Positions 1 to 7,715 of a stretch of DNA of 64,000 nt are shown here, in pieces. The notes beneath the pieces are model-generated. The model saw nothing but the letters and a program-made list of their open reading frames with translations, made no database searches and had not been told where the DNA came from. The position numbers were made by a program, and so were the translations under genes. The stretch spans positions 62,001 to 126,000 of the forward strand of contig NZ_LMKQ01000004.1 in assembly GCF_001421565.1 (NCBI RefSeq), written 5' to 3'. The stretch's first letter is position 1, and each line of letters begins with the position of its first letter. Origin of the DNA: Agromyces sp. Leaf222 (GTDB lineage Bacteria > Actinomycetota > Actinomycetes > Actinomycetales > Microbacteriaceae).

Positions 1-402
1 GCGCACGAGGCCGGGCTCACCGCCCGCCTGCACGACGGCCTCGCGTCGCTGCCCGGCGTGCGCGTCATCCGCGGATTCGACGACGCGACCGACCGGCTCG
101 CCATCGCGACCGTCGAGCTCGACCGCGGGTCGGTCGGCCTCGTCGCCGCCGCCCTCGGCGCCGAGCACGGCATCTCGGTGCGCGCCGGCCGCTTCTGCGC
201 GCACCCGTTCTTCGACCGCGTCTCGTCGCGCTCGAACGGGCTCCGCGCCAGCCTCGGCGCCGGATCCACCATCGACGACGTCGACCGCTTCATCGCGGCG
301 CTCGGCCTGCTCGTGACCGACGGCCCCGCGCACGAGTACTCGCGCACGCCCGACGGCTGGTGTCCCGTGACCGACGACCGGCCGCGCGCCTCGTTCGACT
401 GA
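1..402 (+). CDS. Class V aminotransferase, SufS/cysteine desulfurase-like, C-terminal part
   Basis: The reading frame is open from the first base, so the gene begins before the window and only its last 133 residues are visible. The segment GISVRAGRFCAHPFF resembles the SufS/CsdA-type class V aminotransferases, in which a cysteine in an R-x-G-x-x-C-A context takes the substrate sulfur as a persulfide and PLP sits on a lysine upstream (not visible here). A few family members act as selenocysteine lyases or isopenicillin-epimerase-like enzymes, so the exact substrate is open. The gene ends with TGA and is followed by a GC-rich spacer holding a direct repeat of GCCTCGTTCGACTGAG. Confidence 0.75.
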   Translation, partial: AHEAGLTARLHDGLASLPGVRVIRGFDDATDRLAIATVELDRGSVGLVAAALGAEHGISVRAGRFCAHPFFDRVSSRSNGLRASLGAGSTIDDVDRFIAALGLLVTDGPAHEYSRTPDGWCPVTDDRPRASFD

Positions 403-483
403 GGCCCCGCGCCGACTGAGGCGCCTCGTTCGACTGAGGCGCCGCGCGCCGACGCGCCCCGCGCCTTCGCAGGCTGCCGTCAA

Positions 484-489
484 TACGAT
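484..489 (+). promoter_or_regulatory. -10 box TACGAT for the PstS-like gene
   Basis: TACGAT lies 7 nt before the ATG at 497. This is the TANNNT-N6-8-start layout seen repeatedly in this window and implies a leaderless transcript. It argues against the ATG at 488, which falls inside the box. Confidence 0.45.
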
Positions 490-496
490 GGGCGGT

Positions 497-1567
497 ATGC
501 GTGCGGCGAAGATCACCGGGGGGCTCGGCGCGTTCATCGCCCTCGCCCTGTTGAGCGGCTGCGCCGTGAACGAGCAGGACCAGCAGCCGAGCGAGCTCTC
601 CGGCACGATCGACGGCGCCGGGTCCTCGGCGCAGGCGGCGGCGCAGGAGGTCTGGATCGCCGGCTTCCAGACCGCGAACGGCAGCGCGACGGTCAACTAC
701 GACCCTGCCGGATCCGGTGCAGGCCGCGACCAGTTCCTCACGGGAGCGGTGGGGTGGGCGGGCAGCGATGCGGCGCTCGATCCCGACCAGACGACCGGCG
801 ACATCGGCCGGTGCGTCGACGGTGCGGGCGCGGTCGACCTGCCGCTCTACGTCTCGCCGATCGCGCTCGCGTTCAACATCGCCGGCGTCGACGAGCTGCG
901 CCTCGACGCGGCATCCGTCGCCCGGATCTTCAGCGGCGAAATCGACCGCTGGAACGACCCCGCGCTCGTCGCCCTGAACCCAGATGCGGCACTGCCCGAC
1001 GCGCGCATCACGGCCGTGCACCGATCCGACGACTCGGGCACGACCGAGAACTTCACCGACTACCTGCACGAGGCCGCGCCCGCCGAGTGGCCGAACGAGC
1101 CGTCGGGCACGTTCCCCTACGAGGGCGAGGCCGCGCAGGGCAGCTCGGGCATCGCCTCGGTGATCCGCGACGGCGTCAACGTCATCGGCTACCTCGACGC
1201 CTCGCGCGCAACGGACATGGGCGTCGCACAGCTCGCGGTGGGCGACGACTTCGTCACGCCGACGCCCGAGGCGGCGGCGGCGATCCTCGACGTCTCGCCC
1301 ATGCAGCCCGGCCGTGCCGACGACGACCTCGTCATCGACATCGACCGGTCGACGGATGCCGCGGGCGCGTATCCGCTCGTGCTCGTGAGCTACGTGATCG
1401 CGTGCCGCGCCTACCTCGACGCCGGCGAGGGCGAGCTCGTCGCCGCCTACCTGGCCTGGGTCGCGAGCGAGGCCGGGCAGGATGCCGCGGCCGACGGAGC
1501 GGGCTCCTCGCCCATCTCCGCATCGCTGCGCACCCGCGTGCAGGAGGTCGTGGCCACGATCGGCTGA
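497..1567 (+). CDS. pstS: PstS-like phosphate-binding lipoprotein
   Basis: This 356-residue protein is the substrate-binding part of a high-affinity phosphate ABC importer. The N-terminus has a lysine-containing n-region, a hydrophobic stretch and the lipobox LLSGCA (cysteine near residue 22), so it should be exported and lipid-anchored. The phosphate-binding loops typical of PstS follow (GAGSSAQ, GSGAGRDQF, GSDAAL, HRSDDSGTTENF), as does the C-terminal region YPLVLVSY. The start at ATG 497 is chosen because the upstream ATG lies inside a -10 box. No pstCAB genes follow within the window, which is unusual for this family; they may lie elsewhere. Confidence 0.85.
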   Translation: MRAAKITGGLGAFIALALLSGCAVNEQDQQPSELSGTIDGAGSSAQAAAQEVWIAGFQTANGSATVNYDPAGSGAGRDQFLTGAVGWAGSDAALDPDQTTGDIGRCVDGAGAVDLPLYVSPIALAFNIAGVDELRLDAASVARIFSGEIDRWNDPALVALNPDAALPDARITAVHRSDDSGTTENFTDYLHEAAPAEWPNEPSGTFPYEGEAAQGSSGIASVIRDGVNVIGYLDASRATDMGVAQLAVGDDFVTPTPEAAAAILDVSPMQPGRADDDLVIDIDRSTDAAGAYPLVLVSYVIACRAYLDAGEGELVAAYLAWVASEAGQDAAADGAGSSPISASLRTRVQEVVATIG

Positions 1568-1606
1568 TCCGCTCCGCTGCACGGGCCCGTTCGCCGTCGG
1601 CCTTCG

Positions 1607-1612
1607 TAGACT
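1607..1612 (+). promoter_or_regulatory. -10 box TAGACT for the first FBP gene
   Basis: TAGACT stands about 40 nt before the ATG at 1654, in the short spacer after the PstS-like gene. A strong Shine-Dalgarno run (GGGGGAG) precedes that ATG, so this gene would have a short leader, unlike the leaderless genes nearby. Confidence 0.35.
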
Positions 1613-1653
1613 GGACGGGTTCGACGAACACGAGACGTTCACGGGGGAGACGG

Positions 1654-2151
1654 ATGCAGGCGCTGACCGAGGCCGAGGTGCGCGGCGCACTGCGCAACGC
1701 CTCCCCGGGGGAGCTCGCACAACTGTCGCTGCCGGTGTCGTTCTTCGTGACCGAGTGGGCGCACCTCGACGCCTTCGCGTGGCGCGACCCCCGCATCAGC
1801 GGGCGCGGCTACCTCGTGACCGAGCTCGACGGCTCGCCGGTCGGCGTCGTGCTGCGCACCCCCTCGCCGGGCGGATCGCACCATCGCGCGGCGATCTGCA
1901 ACCTCTGCCACACCCAGCAGCCGGCCGACCAGGTCGCGATGGTCTCGGCGCGCAAGGCCGGCGCCGCCGGTGAACGCGGCGACAGCGTCGGCGTCTACAT
2001 GTGCACCGACCTCGCGTGCCAGGACACCGTGCGCCTCGGCCGGCCCGCGGCGCCGTCCGAGGTCATGCCGAGCCTGCGCGAGCTCGAGAGCATCGAGGGC
2101 CTCGCCCGTCGCACCCGCGCCTTCGTCGCGAACGTGGTCGCGACCGACTGA
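1654..2151 (+). CDS. FBP-domain (EF-G-binding, FusB-like) zinc-finger protein 1
   Basis: A 165-residue protein whose C-terminal two-thirds match the FBP treble-clef zinc-finger family, related to FusB/FusC, which bind elongation factor G and release it from stalled ribosomes. Visible zinc ligands are CNLC (about residue 88) and CTDLAC (about residue 115). The conserved stretches FAWRDPRISGRGYLV and GVVLRTPS precede them. A GGGGGAG ribosome-binding site 6 nt upstream sets the start. It has a paralogue at 3238-3729 with the same architecture. Known family members protect translation or bind EF-G; whether this one confers fusidic acid tolerance is not shown by the sequence. Confidence 0.8.
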   Translation: MQALTEAEVRGALRNASPGELAQLSLPVSFFVTEWAHLDAFAWRDPRISGRGYLVTELDGSPVGVVLRTPSPGGSHHRAAICNLCHTQQPADQVAMVSARKAGAAGERGDSVGVYMCTDLACQDTVRLGRPAAPSEVMPSLRELESIEGLARRTRAFVANVVATD

Positions 2152-2169
2152 TCGAGCCTGAGGGGAAGG

Positions 2170-2979
2170 ATGACGATGACGTCTTCCGAACGGTCCGAGC
2201 TCGAGGCCAGGGCGGCGGCCCTTCGTCGCATCGTCTACGGCACGCCCGGCGGGCACCTGAGCGCCGCCGCCGCGGAACTCGAGACGGTGGAGGCGCAGCT
2301 GCGCTCCGGTTCGGATCCGACCCCCGGGCCGGGTTCGGATCCGATCTCGGGGTCGGGGCCGATCGCCTCGCCGACCGCCGACCCCCTGCGCGCCGGCGGT
2401 CTCGCCGTGATCGAGCAGGTGGAGCAGATCGGGCAGCACCCGCAGGTCGATCCGGCTGTGCCCGACCCGGCTGTGCCCGACCAGGCTCTGCGCGACCCGG
2501 CCCCGCCCGGCGCCCCGCCCGGCACGCGTCGTCGCGTCCTCGTCATGGTCGCGGTGGCGGCCGCCATCGCCGTGGTCGCCGCGCTCGGTCCGCTGCGAGC
2601 GCTCTCCGAACCGCCGAGGGGCCTGGAGGTCTTCGATCGTGCGCCGGATCCGTCGCAGGCGCTGATGCCGGGCAACGACGACATCCTGACCCCCGCATCG
2701 CTCGCCTCGGTGAGGTACATCGGCACCGAGGTGGGCTACCGCGCCTGGGTGTTCCGCGACCGGGGCGACGTCTGCCTGACGCTGCAGCGCGAGAACTGGA
2801 ACGGATCGGGCACCACCTGCGTCGCGGAGTCGGACTTCGCGCGCTCCGGCATCCGTCAGGTCGTGAGGTACGAGCAGCTGCGCGACCTGGCCAGGCCGGT
2901 GGGGGTCGGGCCGGGCGACGGCGTCGAGTTCGCCTGGACGGCGGACTCGACCGGGCTCGAGTGGTCGATGCGCAGGTAG
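2170..2979 (+). CDS. Hypothetical single-span membrane protein between two FBP genes
   Basis: I do not recognise a family. The 269-residue protein has a charged, alanine-rich N-terminal helix (about residues 1-46), then low-complexity proline/aspartate repeats (GSDP repeated near 47-58, DPAVP repeated near 94-103), one membrane span (about residues 122-140, after TRRR) and an outside domain of about 125 residues with a possible disulfide (CLTLQRENWNGSGTTC). This layout resembles anti-sigma-like or membrane-tethered extracytoplasmic proteins, but no zinc-binding anti-sigma motif is visible. It starts 18 nt after the first FBP gene and is probably co-transcribed. The ATG at 2176 is an alternative start with better ribosome-binding-site spacing. 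Confidence 0.6.
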   Translation: MTMTSSERSELEARAAALRRIVYGTPGGHLSAAAAELETVEAQLRSGSDPTPGPGSDPISGSGPIASPTADPLRAGGLAVIEQVEQIGQHPQVDPAVPDPAVPDQALRDPAPPGAPPGTRRRVLVMVAVAAAIAVVAALGPLRALSEPPRGLEVFDRAPDPSQALMPGNDDILTPASLASVRYIGTEVGYRAWVFRDRGDVCLTLQRENWNGSGTTCVAESDFARSGIRQVVRYEQLRDLARPVGVGPGDGVEFAWTADSTGLEWSMRR

Positions 2980-3007
2980 CTCACGCGTGCCGCTCAGGCC
3001 CGCTGTG

Positions 3008-3013
3008 TACACT
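3008..3013 (+). promoter_or_regulatory. -10 box TACACT for the FBP2 leader
   Basis: TACACT lies 8 nt before the GTG at 3022. It is the same TANNNT box plus short spacer seen before other leaderless starts in this window. It would give FBP2 an mRNA leader of more than 210 nt that begins with the small ORF. Confidence 0.45.
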
Positions 3014-3021
3014 CGGCGCTT

Positions 3022-3114
3022 GTGAGTCAGACCGTTCCGTTCCCCATGCCCGTCGGGCGTCTGGAGGTCGTCGGCGTTCTCGATGCCGACAGGAGAGGGC
3101 CGTCGCGCCCGTGA
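3022..3114 (+). CDS. Possible 30-residue leaderless leader peptide upstream of FBP2
   Basis: An open frame starts with GTG 8 nt after a TACACT box and ends with TGA at 3112-3114. It would encode 30 residues beginning MSQTVPFPMPVGRLEVVGVL. I know no homologue. After it come three potential hairpins (3115-3134, 3141-3166, 3194-3217), the last ending just before the AAGGA ribosome-binding site of the second FBP gene. This is the layout of translational attenuators that control antibiotic-resistance genes such as fusB and erm. The peptide itself is a prediction without protein-level evidence. Confidence 0.35.
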   Translation: MSQTVPFPMPVGRLEVVGVLDADRRGPSRP

Positions 3115-3217
3115 TCGCGCGCGCCTCGGCGCGAGCGGATCCCTGAGCCGCGCTCGCCGCTCGGGGCACCTCCACCCGGAACAGAACCATCACGCCCGGC
3201 CGCGCGAGCGACCGGGC
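3115..3217 (+). promoter_or_regulatory. Structured leader (three hairpins) upstream of FBP2
   Basis: Stem 1 pairs TCGCGC (3115-3120) with GCGCGA (3129-3134). Stem 2 pairs CCCTGAGC (3141-3148) with GCTCGGGG (3159-3166), including one G-U pair. Stem 3 pairs GCCCGG (3194-3199) with CCGGGC (3212-3217). Stem 3 stands about 8 nt before the Shine-Dalgarno AAGGA. The block lies between the leader ORF and FBP2, and nothing in it codes for protein. Confidence 0.35.
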
Positions 3218-3237
3218 ACGACGAAGGACTCGACATC

Positions 3238-3729
3238 ATGCTGCCCATCGACGGCGCGCGCATCCGCGCCTCATTCATCAACGCCTCGCAGCGCGAACGC
3301 GCCGCGGTGACCCTGCCCGCCGACTTCGCGACCCTCCAGTGGGATGCGTTCGACGTCCTCGGCTGGCGCGACCCCAAGCTGCCGAAGGTCGGCTACGTCG
3401 TGATCGAGACCGAGGGCGGCCTCGTCGGCGTCGTGCTGCGCCAGGCCGAGGGCCGCATCCGCACGCGCCCGCAGTGCTCGTGGTGCGAGGACGTGACCCT
3501 GCCGAACGACGTCGTGTTCTACACGGCGAAGCGCTCCGGCGCGGCGGGCCGCAACGGCGACACGGTGGGCATCCTCGCGTGCGCGGGCTTCGAGTGCTCG
3601 CGCAACGTGCGGCGCCTGCCGCCGGTGGCGTACCTCGGGTTCGACGTCGAGGCCGCGAGGCTCCATCGCATCGAGGCGCTGCGCGAGCACGTCGCCGGCT
3701 TCGTGCAGGCGGTGCGCGAGGGCTCCTGA
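3238..3729 (+). CDS. FBP-domain (EF-G-binding, FusB-like) zinc-finger protein 2
   Basis: This 163-residue protein is a diverged paralogue of the product of 1654-2151. Both share a helical N-terminus, a WRDP-L-P-x-x-GY-V core (here GWRDPKLPKVGYVVIE), GVVLR, and two cysteine pairs for zinc (CSWC near residue 82 and CAGFEC near residue 118). The family binds EF-G and can free it from the ribosome. The start follows an AAGGA site 9 nt upstream. The long structured leader before it contrasts with the simple leader of FBP1 and suggests separate, possibly inducible, control. Its stop lies 4 nt from the stop of the convergent SGNH hydrolase gene. Confidence 0.8.
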   Translation: MLPIDGARIRASFINASQRERAAVTLPADFATLQWDAFDVLGWRDPKLPKVGYVVIETEGGLVGVVLRQAEGRIRTRPQCSWCEDVTLPNDVVFYTAKRSGAAGRNGDTVGILACAGFECSRNVRRLPPVAYLGFDVEAARLHRIEALREHVAGFVQAVREGS

Positions 3730-3733
3730 CCGG

Positions 3734-4504
3734 TCAGTGCGCGGCGTCGGGCGTGAGGGGCTCGAGCGTCGCGCGCTTGGCGGTGCGGCCGTCGCCCGAC
3801 GAGCGACCGGTGAGGCGGCGGCCGATCCACGGCAGCACGAACTCGCGGTAGTACGCGGCCGTGTTGCGGCTGCGAGCACCCGCGGGGGCCGCGGCGACCT
3901 CGGCCACGCCCCACTCCTCGGGCACCGGCACGCCGATCGCGGTGAGCACGTTGCTCGCGACGCGCGCGTGCCCGAGCGAGTTCAGGTGCAGCTTGTCGGC
4001 CGACCAGTAGCGGATGTCGCGCAGGCCCCGGTCGTTGAAGTTGTCGACGAACGTGACACCCGGCACGTCGGCGAGGTCGATGAGCGCGGTCGTCAGCCGT
4101 GCGCCGCGGGCGTCGAAGACCTTGCCGAGCGGCAGGTGCTCGGTCGGGTTCGCGCCGCTCAGCATCAGCACGTGGATGCCCTCGTCGCGGATGCGGTGGA
4201 TCGCCTGGCGGAAGCGTTCAGCGGTGACCTGCTCGTCCATGCGGGGGCGCAGCATGTCGTTGCCGCCGCCGTTGAAGCTCAGCAGCTCGGGCTTGAGCGC
4301 GATGGCCGCCTCGAGCTGCTCTTCGATGATCGGTCCGAGCTTGCGGCCGCGGATCGCGAGGTTCGCGTAGCCGATGGGCTCGCGTGCGGCGATGGCGAGG
4401 CCCATGGCGACGAAGTCGGCCCAGCCGCGCACGCTGCCGTCGGGCCGTTCGTCGCCGACGCCCTCGGTGAAGCTGTCGCCGATGGCCGCATAGGAGTGGA
4501 ACAT
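3734..4504 (-). CDS. SGNH/GDSL-family hydrolase
   Basis: A 256-residue cytoplasmic esterase/lipase-like enzyme with no signal peptide. The SGNH blocks are clear: AIGDSFTEG with the nucleophile serine at about residue 11, the oxyanion glycine in LAIRGRK, GGGND (asparagine of block III), and DKLHLNSLGH with the catalytic Asp/His near residue 180. Family members act on esters of sugars or lipids. The tail after about residue 205 is a non-conserved extension. It is divergent from the GH1 beta-glucosidase, and the two starts flank a perfect palindrome, so a shared role in glycoside or acetylated-sugar use is plausible but inferred. Confidence 0.85.
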   Translation of the reverse strand: MFHSYAAIGDSFTEGVGDERPDGSVRGWADFVAMGLAIAAREPIGYANLAIRGRKLGPIIEEQLEAAIALKPELLSFNGGGNDMLRPRMDEQVTAERFRQAIHRIRDEGIHVLMLSGANPTEHLPLGKVFDARGARLTTALIDLADVPGVTFVDNFNDRGLRDIRYWSADKLHLNSLGHARVASNVLTAIGVPVPEEWGVAEVAAAPAGARSRNTAAYYREFVLPWIGRRLTGRSSGDGRTAKRATLEPLTPDAAH

Positions 4505-4548
4505 GGGCTCCACGCTACCTTTCCGTGGCGCACGGGCGGGCGCACCGC

Positions 4549-4554
4549 TAGGGT
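4549..4554 (+). promoter_or_regulatory. Candidate -10 box TAGGGT for the GH1 gene
   Basis: TAGGGT lies 3 bp before the palindrome at 4557-4584. If used, transcription would begin near 4561, inside the palindrome, so a protein bound there would block initiation. No good -35 hexamer is visible. Confidence 0.3.
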
Positions 4555-4556
4555 GG

Positions 4557-4584
4557 CCGAAGTGGGTCAGCTGACCCACTTCGG
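4557..4584. promoter_or_regulatory. 28-bp perfect palindrome, probable operator
   Basis: The half-site CCGAAGTGGGTCAG is followed at once by its exact reverse complement. The palindrome sits between divergent starts (SGNH hydrolase at 4504, beta-glucosidase at 4592), directly after a candidate -10 box. No U-run follows and no gene ends here, so an operator is more likely than a terminator. LacI-type regulators often control GH1 genes through such sites; none is encoded nearby. Confidence 0.55.
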
Positions 4585-4591
4585 ATCTTCG

Positions 4592-5986
4592 ATGGCGAGG
4601 TACCCAGTGGTCGACGAACGCATGCCCCGATTCCCGAGGGGCTTCCGGTGGGGCGCTGCCACGGCCGCGTTCCAGATCGAGGGAGCCACGACGGCCGACG
4701 GGCGCGGGCCGAGCATCTGGGACACGTTCACGGCCGAGCCCGGCCGCGTGATCGACGGCTCGAACGCCGAGGAGGCGGCCGACGGCTACCGCCGCTGGCG
4801 CGACGACATCGCCCTGCTCGGCGAGCTCGGCGCCACCGACTACCGGTTCTCGATCTCGTGGCCGCGCGTGCAGCCCGGCGGCTCGGGGGCGGCCAACGCC
4901 GCAGGGCTCGACCATTACGAGCGGTTCGTCGACGCGCTCGCCGAGGCCGGCATCGCGCCCCTCGCGACGCTCTACCACTGGGACCTTCCGCAGCCGCTCG
5001 AAGACGCCGGCGGGTGGCTCGTGCGCGACACCGCCGAGCGCTACGCCGAGTACGTCGGGCTCGTGCTCGACCGCCTCGGCGACCGCGTCGGACGCTGGAT
5101 CACGCTCAACGAGCCCGCGATGACGACGCTCGAGGGATACGCGCTCGGCACCCAGGCGCCGGGTCGCACGCTCATGCTCGGCGCCCTGCCGACGGTGCAC
5201 CACCAGCTGCTCGGGCACGGGCTCGCGGTCGCCGCGATCCGCGCCGCGTCGGGCGCCGCCGAGGTCGGCATCACGAACAACCACACGCTCGTCGTGCCCG
5301 CCTCCGATGGCCCGGCCGATCTGGTCGCCGCCTTCGCCTTCGACCTCGTCTACAACCGGATCTTCATCGATCCGGTGCTCACCGGGGCGTACCCCGACCT
5401 GTCGGCGTTCGGGCTCGACGCGTTCCCGGGCCTCGAGCCGGGCGACCTCGACACGATCGCGGCGCCGCTCGACTTCTACGGCCTCAACTCGTACAACCCC
5501 ACCTACGTGGCCGCGCCGGCCGAGGGGTCGGAGTTCGCGCTCGCCGGACTGCCGTTCGAGCCGGTCGGGCCGCCGGCGGGCACGCCCGTCACGGGCTTCG
5601 ACTGGCCGGTCGCGCCTGCGGCGTTCACCGAGCTGCTCGTGAGTCTCCGCCGCGACTACGGCGACGCGCTGCCGCCGGTCGTCATCACCGAGAACGGCGC
5701 CTCGTATCCCGATGAGGTCGTTCCGGGCCCCGACGGCGAGCCCGCCGTGCACGATATCGAGCGCATCGACTACCTCGACGGGCACCTGCGCGCGGTGCAC
5801 GCTGCGATCGAGCGCGGGGTCGACGTGCGCGGCTACTTCGTCTGGTCGCTCATCGACAACTTCGAGTGGGCGCAGGGGTACACGCAGCGGTTCGGGCTCG
5901 TGCACGTCGACTTCGAGACCGGCGAACGCACCCGCAAGGACTCCTTCGCCTGGTACCGAGGGGTCGTCGCCGACCAGCTCGGCTGA
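4592..5986 (+). CDS. Family 1 glycoside hydrolase (beta-glucosidase)
   Basis: A 464-residue enzyme of usual GH1 length that hydrolyses beta-linked glucosides or galactosides. The family N-terminus FPRGFRWGAATAAFQIEG is present. The acid/base glutamate is in TLNEPAMT (about residue 174) and the nucleophile glutamate in VITENGAS (about residue 367). The C-terminal YFVWSLIDNFEWAQGY and RFGLVHVDFET are also standard. There is no signal peptide, so it works in the cytoplasm on imported sugar. The ATG at 4622 is a possible later start because no clear ribosome-binding site precedes 4592. Control by the 28-bp palindrome is likely. Confidence 0.92.
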   Translation: MARYPVVDERMPRFPRGFRWGAATAAFQIEGATTADGRGPSIWDTFTAEPGRVIDGSNAEEAADGYRRWRDDIALLGELGATDYRFSISWPRVQPGGSGAANAAGLDHYERFVDALAEAGIAPLATLYHWDLPQPLEDAGGWLVRDTAERYAEYVGLVLDRLGDRVGRWITLNEPAMTTLEGYALGTQAPGRTLMLGALPTVHHQLLGHGLAVAAIRAASGAAEVGITNNHTLVVPASDGPADLVAAFAFDLVYNRIFIDPVLTGAYPDLSAFGLDAFPGLEPGDLDTIAAPLDFYGLNSYNPTYVAAPAEGSEFALAGLPFEPVGPPAGTPVTGFDWPVAPAAFTELLVSLRRDYGDALPPVVITENGASYPDEVVPGPDGEPAVHDIERIDYLDGHLRAVHAAIERGVDVRGYFVWSLIDNFEWAQGYTQRFGLVHVDFETGERTRKDSFAWYRGVVADQLG

Positions 5987-6004
5987 GTCGTGGTGGGCGT
6001 GAGT

Positions 6005-6071
6005 TCAGGCGAACGCGCGCTGCTCAGGACGATCGGCCCCGTTCCGTCCTGAGCCGGGGCCGTTCGCCTGA
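6005..6071. terminator. Nested inverted repeats between convergent genes
   Basis: Outer arms TCAGGCGAACG (6005-6015) and CGTTCGCCTGA (6061-6071) enclose inner arms CTCAGGACG (6023-6031) and CGTCCTGAG (6045-6053). The element lies between the ends of the GH1 gene and the PucR-type gene and could stop transcription from both sides. Confidence 0.6.
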
Positions 6072-6121
6072 TTCGCGGACGTCGGTCCGAGCGGGGGCGA
6101 GCGGATGCCGCGGGCGGCCGC

Positions 6122-7693
6122 CTACTGCACCGCGAGCAGCGCGGCCCAGAGGTCGGCCCGCGCGTGGAAGCCCGAGAGGTCGCGCTCGAGCAGGCGCTCG
6201 GCGAGCGCGATGCGGCTGCGCACCGTGTGCCGGTGCACGCCGAGCTGCTGGGCGGTCGCATCGAATTGCCCGCCGTGCTCGAGCCAGGTGCGCACGGTCT
6301 CGACGAGCGCGGTTCCGGATGCCGCGTCGTGCTGCACGAGCGGTGCGAGCGTCGCGACCGCGACCGCCCTGGCATCCGTTCGGGCGAGGAACGCGAGCAC
6401 GCCCTGCCGGCTGATCTCGTCGAACGCGACGACGCGGGCCGGAGCGTCGCGGGCCCCCGATTCGCGGGCGCGGTCGAGTGCCCGGAGGGCCTGCTCGTGC
6501 GCGGCGGCCAGGCTCTCGATCGGCATCGCGTCGGACACGCCCACCGGCAGGTCGAACTCGGCGCAGAGCTCGTCGGCGATGGCCGAATCCGCGGCCTCGA
6601 GCACGAGCACGACGACCCCGCCGTCGCGGGCGAAGAAGAGGCGCCCGCCGCGCTCGTCGACGCGGAGCTCGAGCAGCTCGGTCATGCGGTCGAGCGCCTG
6701 CGCCGCGGCATCCGTCACCGCGACGCGCACCGGCGCCTCGGGAAGCTGGCCCCACATCTCGGAGGACACCTGTTCGGCCAACGAGGTGTCGCCGGCGAGC
6801 AGGCTGCGGAGCAGGCCCGTGCGCAGGTGCCCCCTGGCGCGATCGAGGTCGCGGTTCTGCTCGAGCGAGAGCCCGGCGAGGGCGATCACGGCGGTGACGA
6901 CCTCGCGGCCGGCCTGGTCGAGCTCGGGCGAGTCGCCGACCGCGAGCACGCCGCGGAGGGCGCCGCCGGAGCCGAGCGTCTGCATGGTGATGCGCTGCGG
7001 GGTATCGGTCGACTCGCCGACGAGCACGGTGCGGCCGGCCCGCTGGCCCCGACGCAGCATCGAGCGCGCCTCGCCGACGACCTCGCCGAGCCCTGGCTGG
7101 CTGAGCGCGCCCTCTGGGGCCTCACGGTCGAGCGCACCGGTAGCGTCGACGAGTCCGACCCACGTTCCGAGCCGCTTCGAGAGCTCGCCGAGGGTCGCCG
7201 TGAGGCCGTCGGGGCGCAGCGCGGCACGGGAGATCGCCCGCTGGGCCGAGAGCGCCCAGGCCTGTCGCGCGTAGGCGTCTTCGGCGAGCAGGTCGGCCAC
7301 GAGCTTGGCGATGGCGATGAACGGCACCCGGTAGGGCACCTCGAACAGCGGCAGTCCGAGCTCGACGCAGGCGTCGACGAGTGCCGCCGGCGTTCCGTCG
7401 CGGATCACCTCGGTGCCGAAGCCCAGTGCGGCGACACCGCGGTCGCGCAGGCGTCGCACGTACTCGTGGGCGAAGCCCGCGGCATCCGCTCGCGCCTCGT
7501 CGAGGTCGAACTGCGTGCCGGTGGTGAGCAGTACCTGGCCGGCGTCGAGGAACGGGGCCGGGTCGGCGAGGTCGGAACTGTGCGCCCAGACCACCGGGGC
7601 GGCGAGCGCGTCGTCGGGCAGAGCGGATGCGGGGGTGAGGAGTCCGAGCGCGAGCTCCGGACGATCGAGCAGGGTCTGCACCGTCGGCTGCAC
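6122..7693 (-). CDS. PucR-family transcriptional regulator
   Basis: A 523-residue regulator. It has an N-terminal PucR domain (about residues 5-125, including LLTTGTQFDL), a GGDEF-like middle region (about 270-400) and a C-terminal helix-turn-helix of the PucR type (QFDATAQQLGVHRHTVRSRI, about 470-490). Members act as ligand-responsive activators of purine, GABA or amino-acid catabolic genes; in Corynebacterium the PucR-type GabR activates gabTDP. The GTG at 7693 is preferred over 7702 because a GGAGG lies 9 nt before it and directly abuts the earlier codon. Its promoter region carries a two-part motif also found upstream of gabT, so it probably regulates itself and the GABA operon rather than the adjacent kynurenine genes. 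Confidence 0.85.
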   Translation of the reverse strand: MQPTVQTLLDRPELALGLLTPASALPDDALAAPVVWAHSSDLADPAPFLDAGQVLLTTGTQFDLDEARADAAGFAHEYVRRLRDRGVAALGFGTEVIRDGTPAALVDACVELGLPLFEVPYRVPFIAIAKLVADLLAEDAYARQAWALSAQRAISRAALRPDGLTATLGELSKRLGTWVGLVDATGALDREAPEGALSQPGLGEVVGEARSMLRRGQRAGRTVLVGESTDTPQRITMQTLGSGGALRGVLAVGDSPELDQAGREVVTAVIALAGLSLEQNRDLDRARGHLRTGLLRSLLAGDTSLAEQVSSEMWGQLPEAPVRVAVTDAAAQALDRMTELLELRVDERGGRLFFARDGGVVVLVLEAADSAIADELCAEFDLPVGVSDAMPIESLAAAHEQALRALDRARESGARDAPARVVAFDEISRQGVLAFLARTDARAVAVATLAPLVQHDAASGTALVETVRTWLEHGGQFDATAQQLGVHRHTVRSRIALAERLLERDLSGFHARADLWAALLAVQ

Positions 7694-7715
7694 CGTGGCC
7701 ACCCTCCGCTCGGCA

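Noticed and set aside
488..1567. ATG at 488 as the start of the PstS-like gene
   Set aside because: It falls inside the TACGAT box at 484-489. Starting at 497 gives a standard lipoprotein signal and leaderless spacing.
4557..4584. The 28-bp palindrome as a terminator
   Set aside because: It lies between two divergent starts, and no transcript is expected to end there. No T-run follows on either strand.
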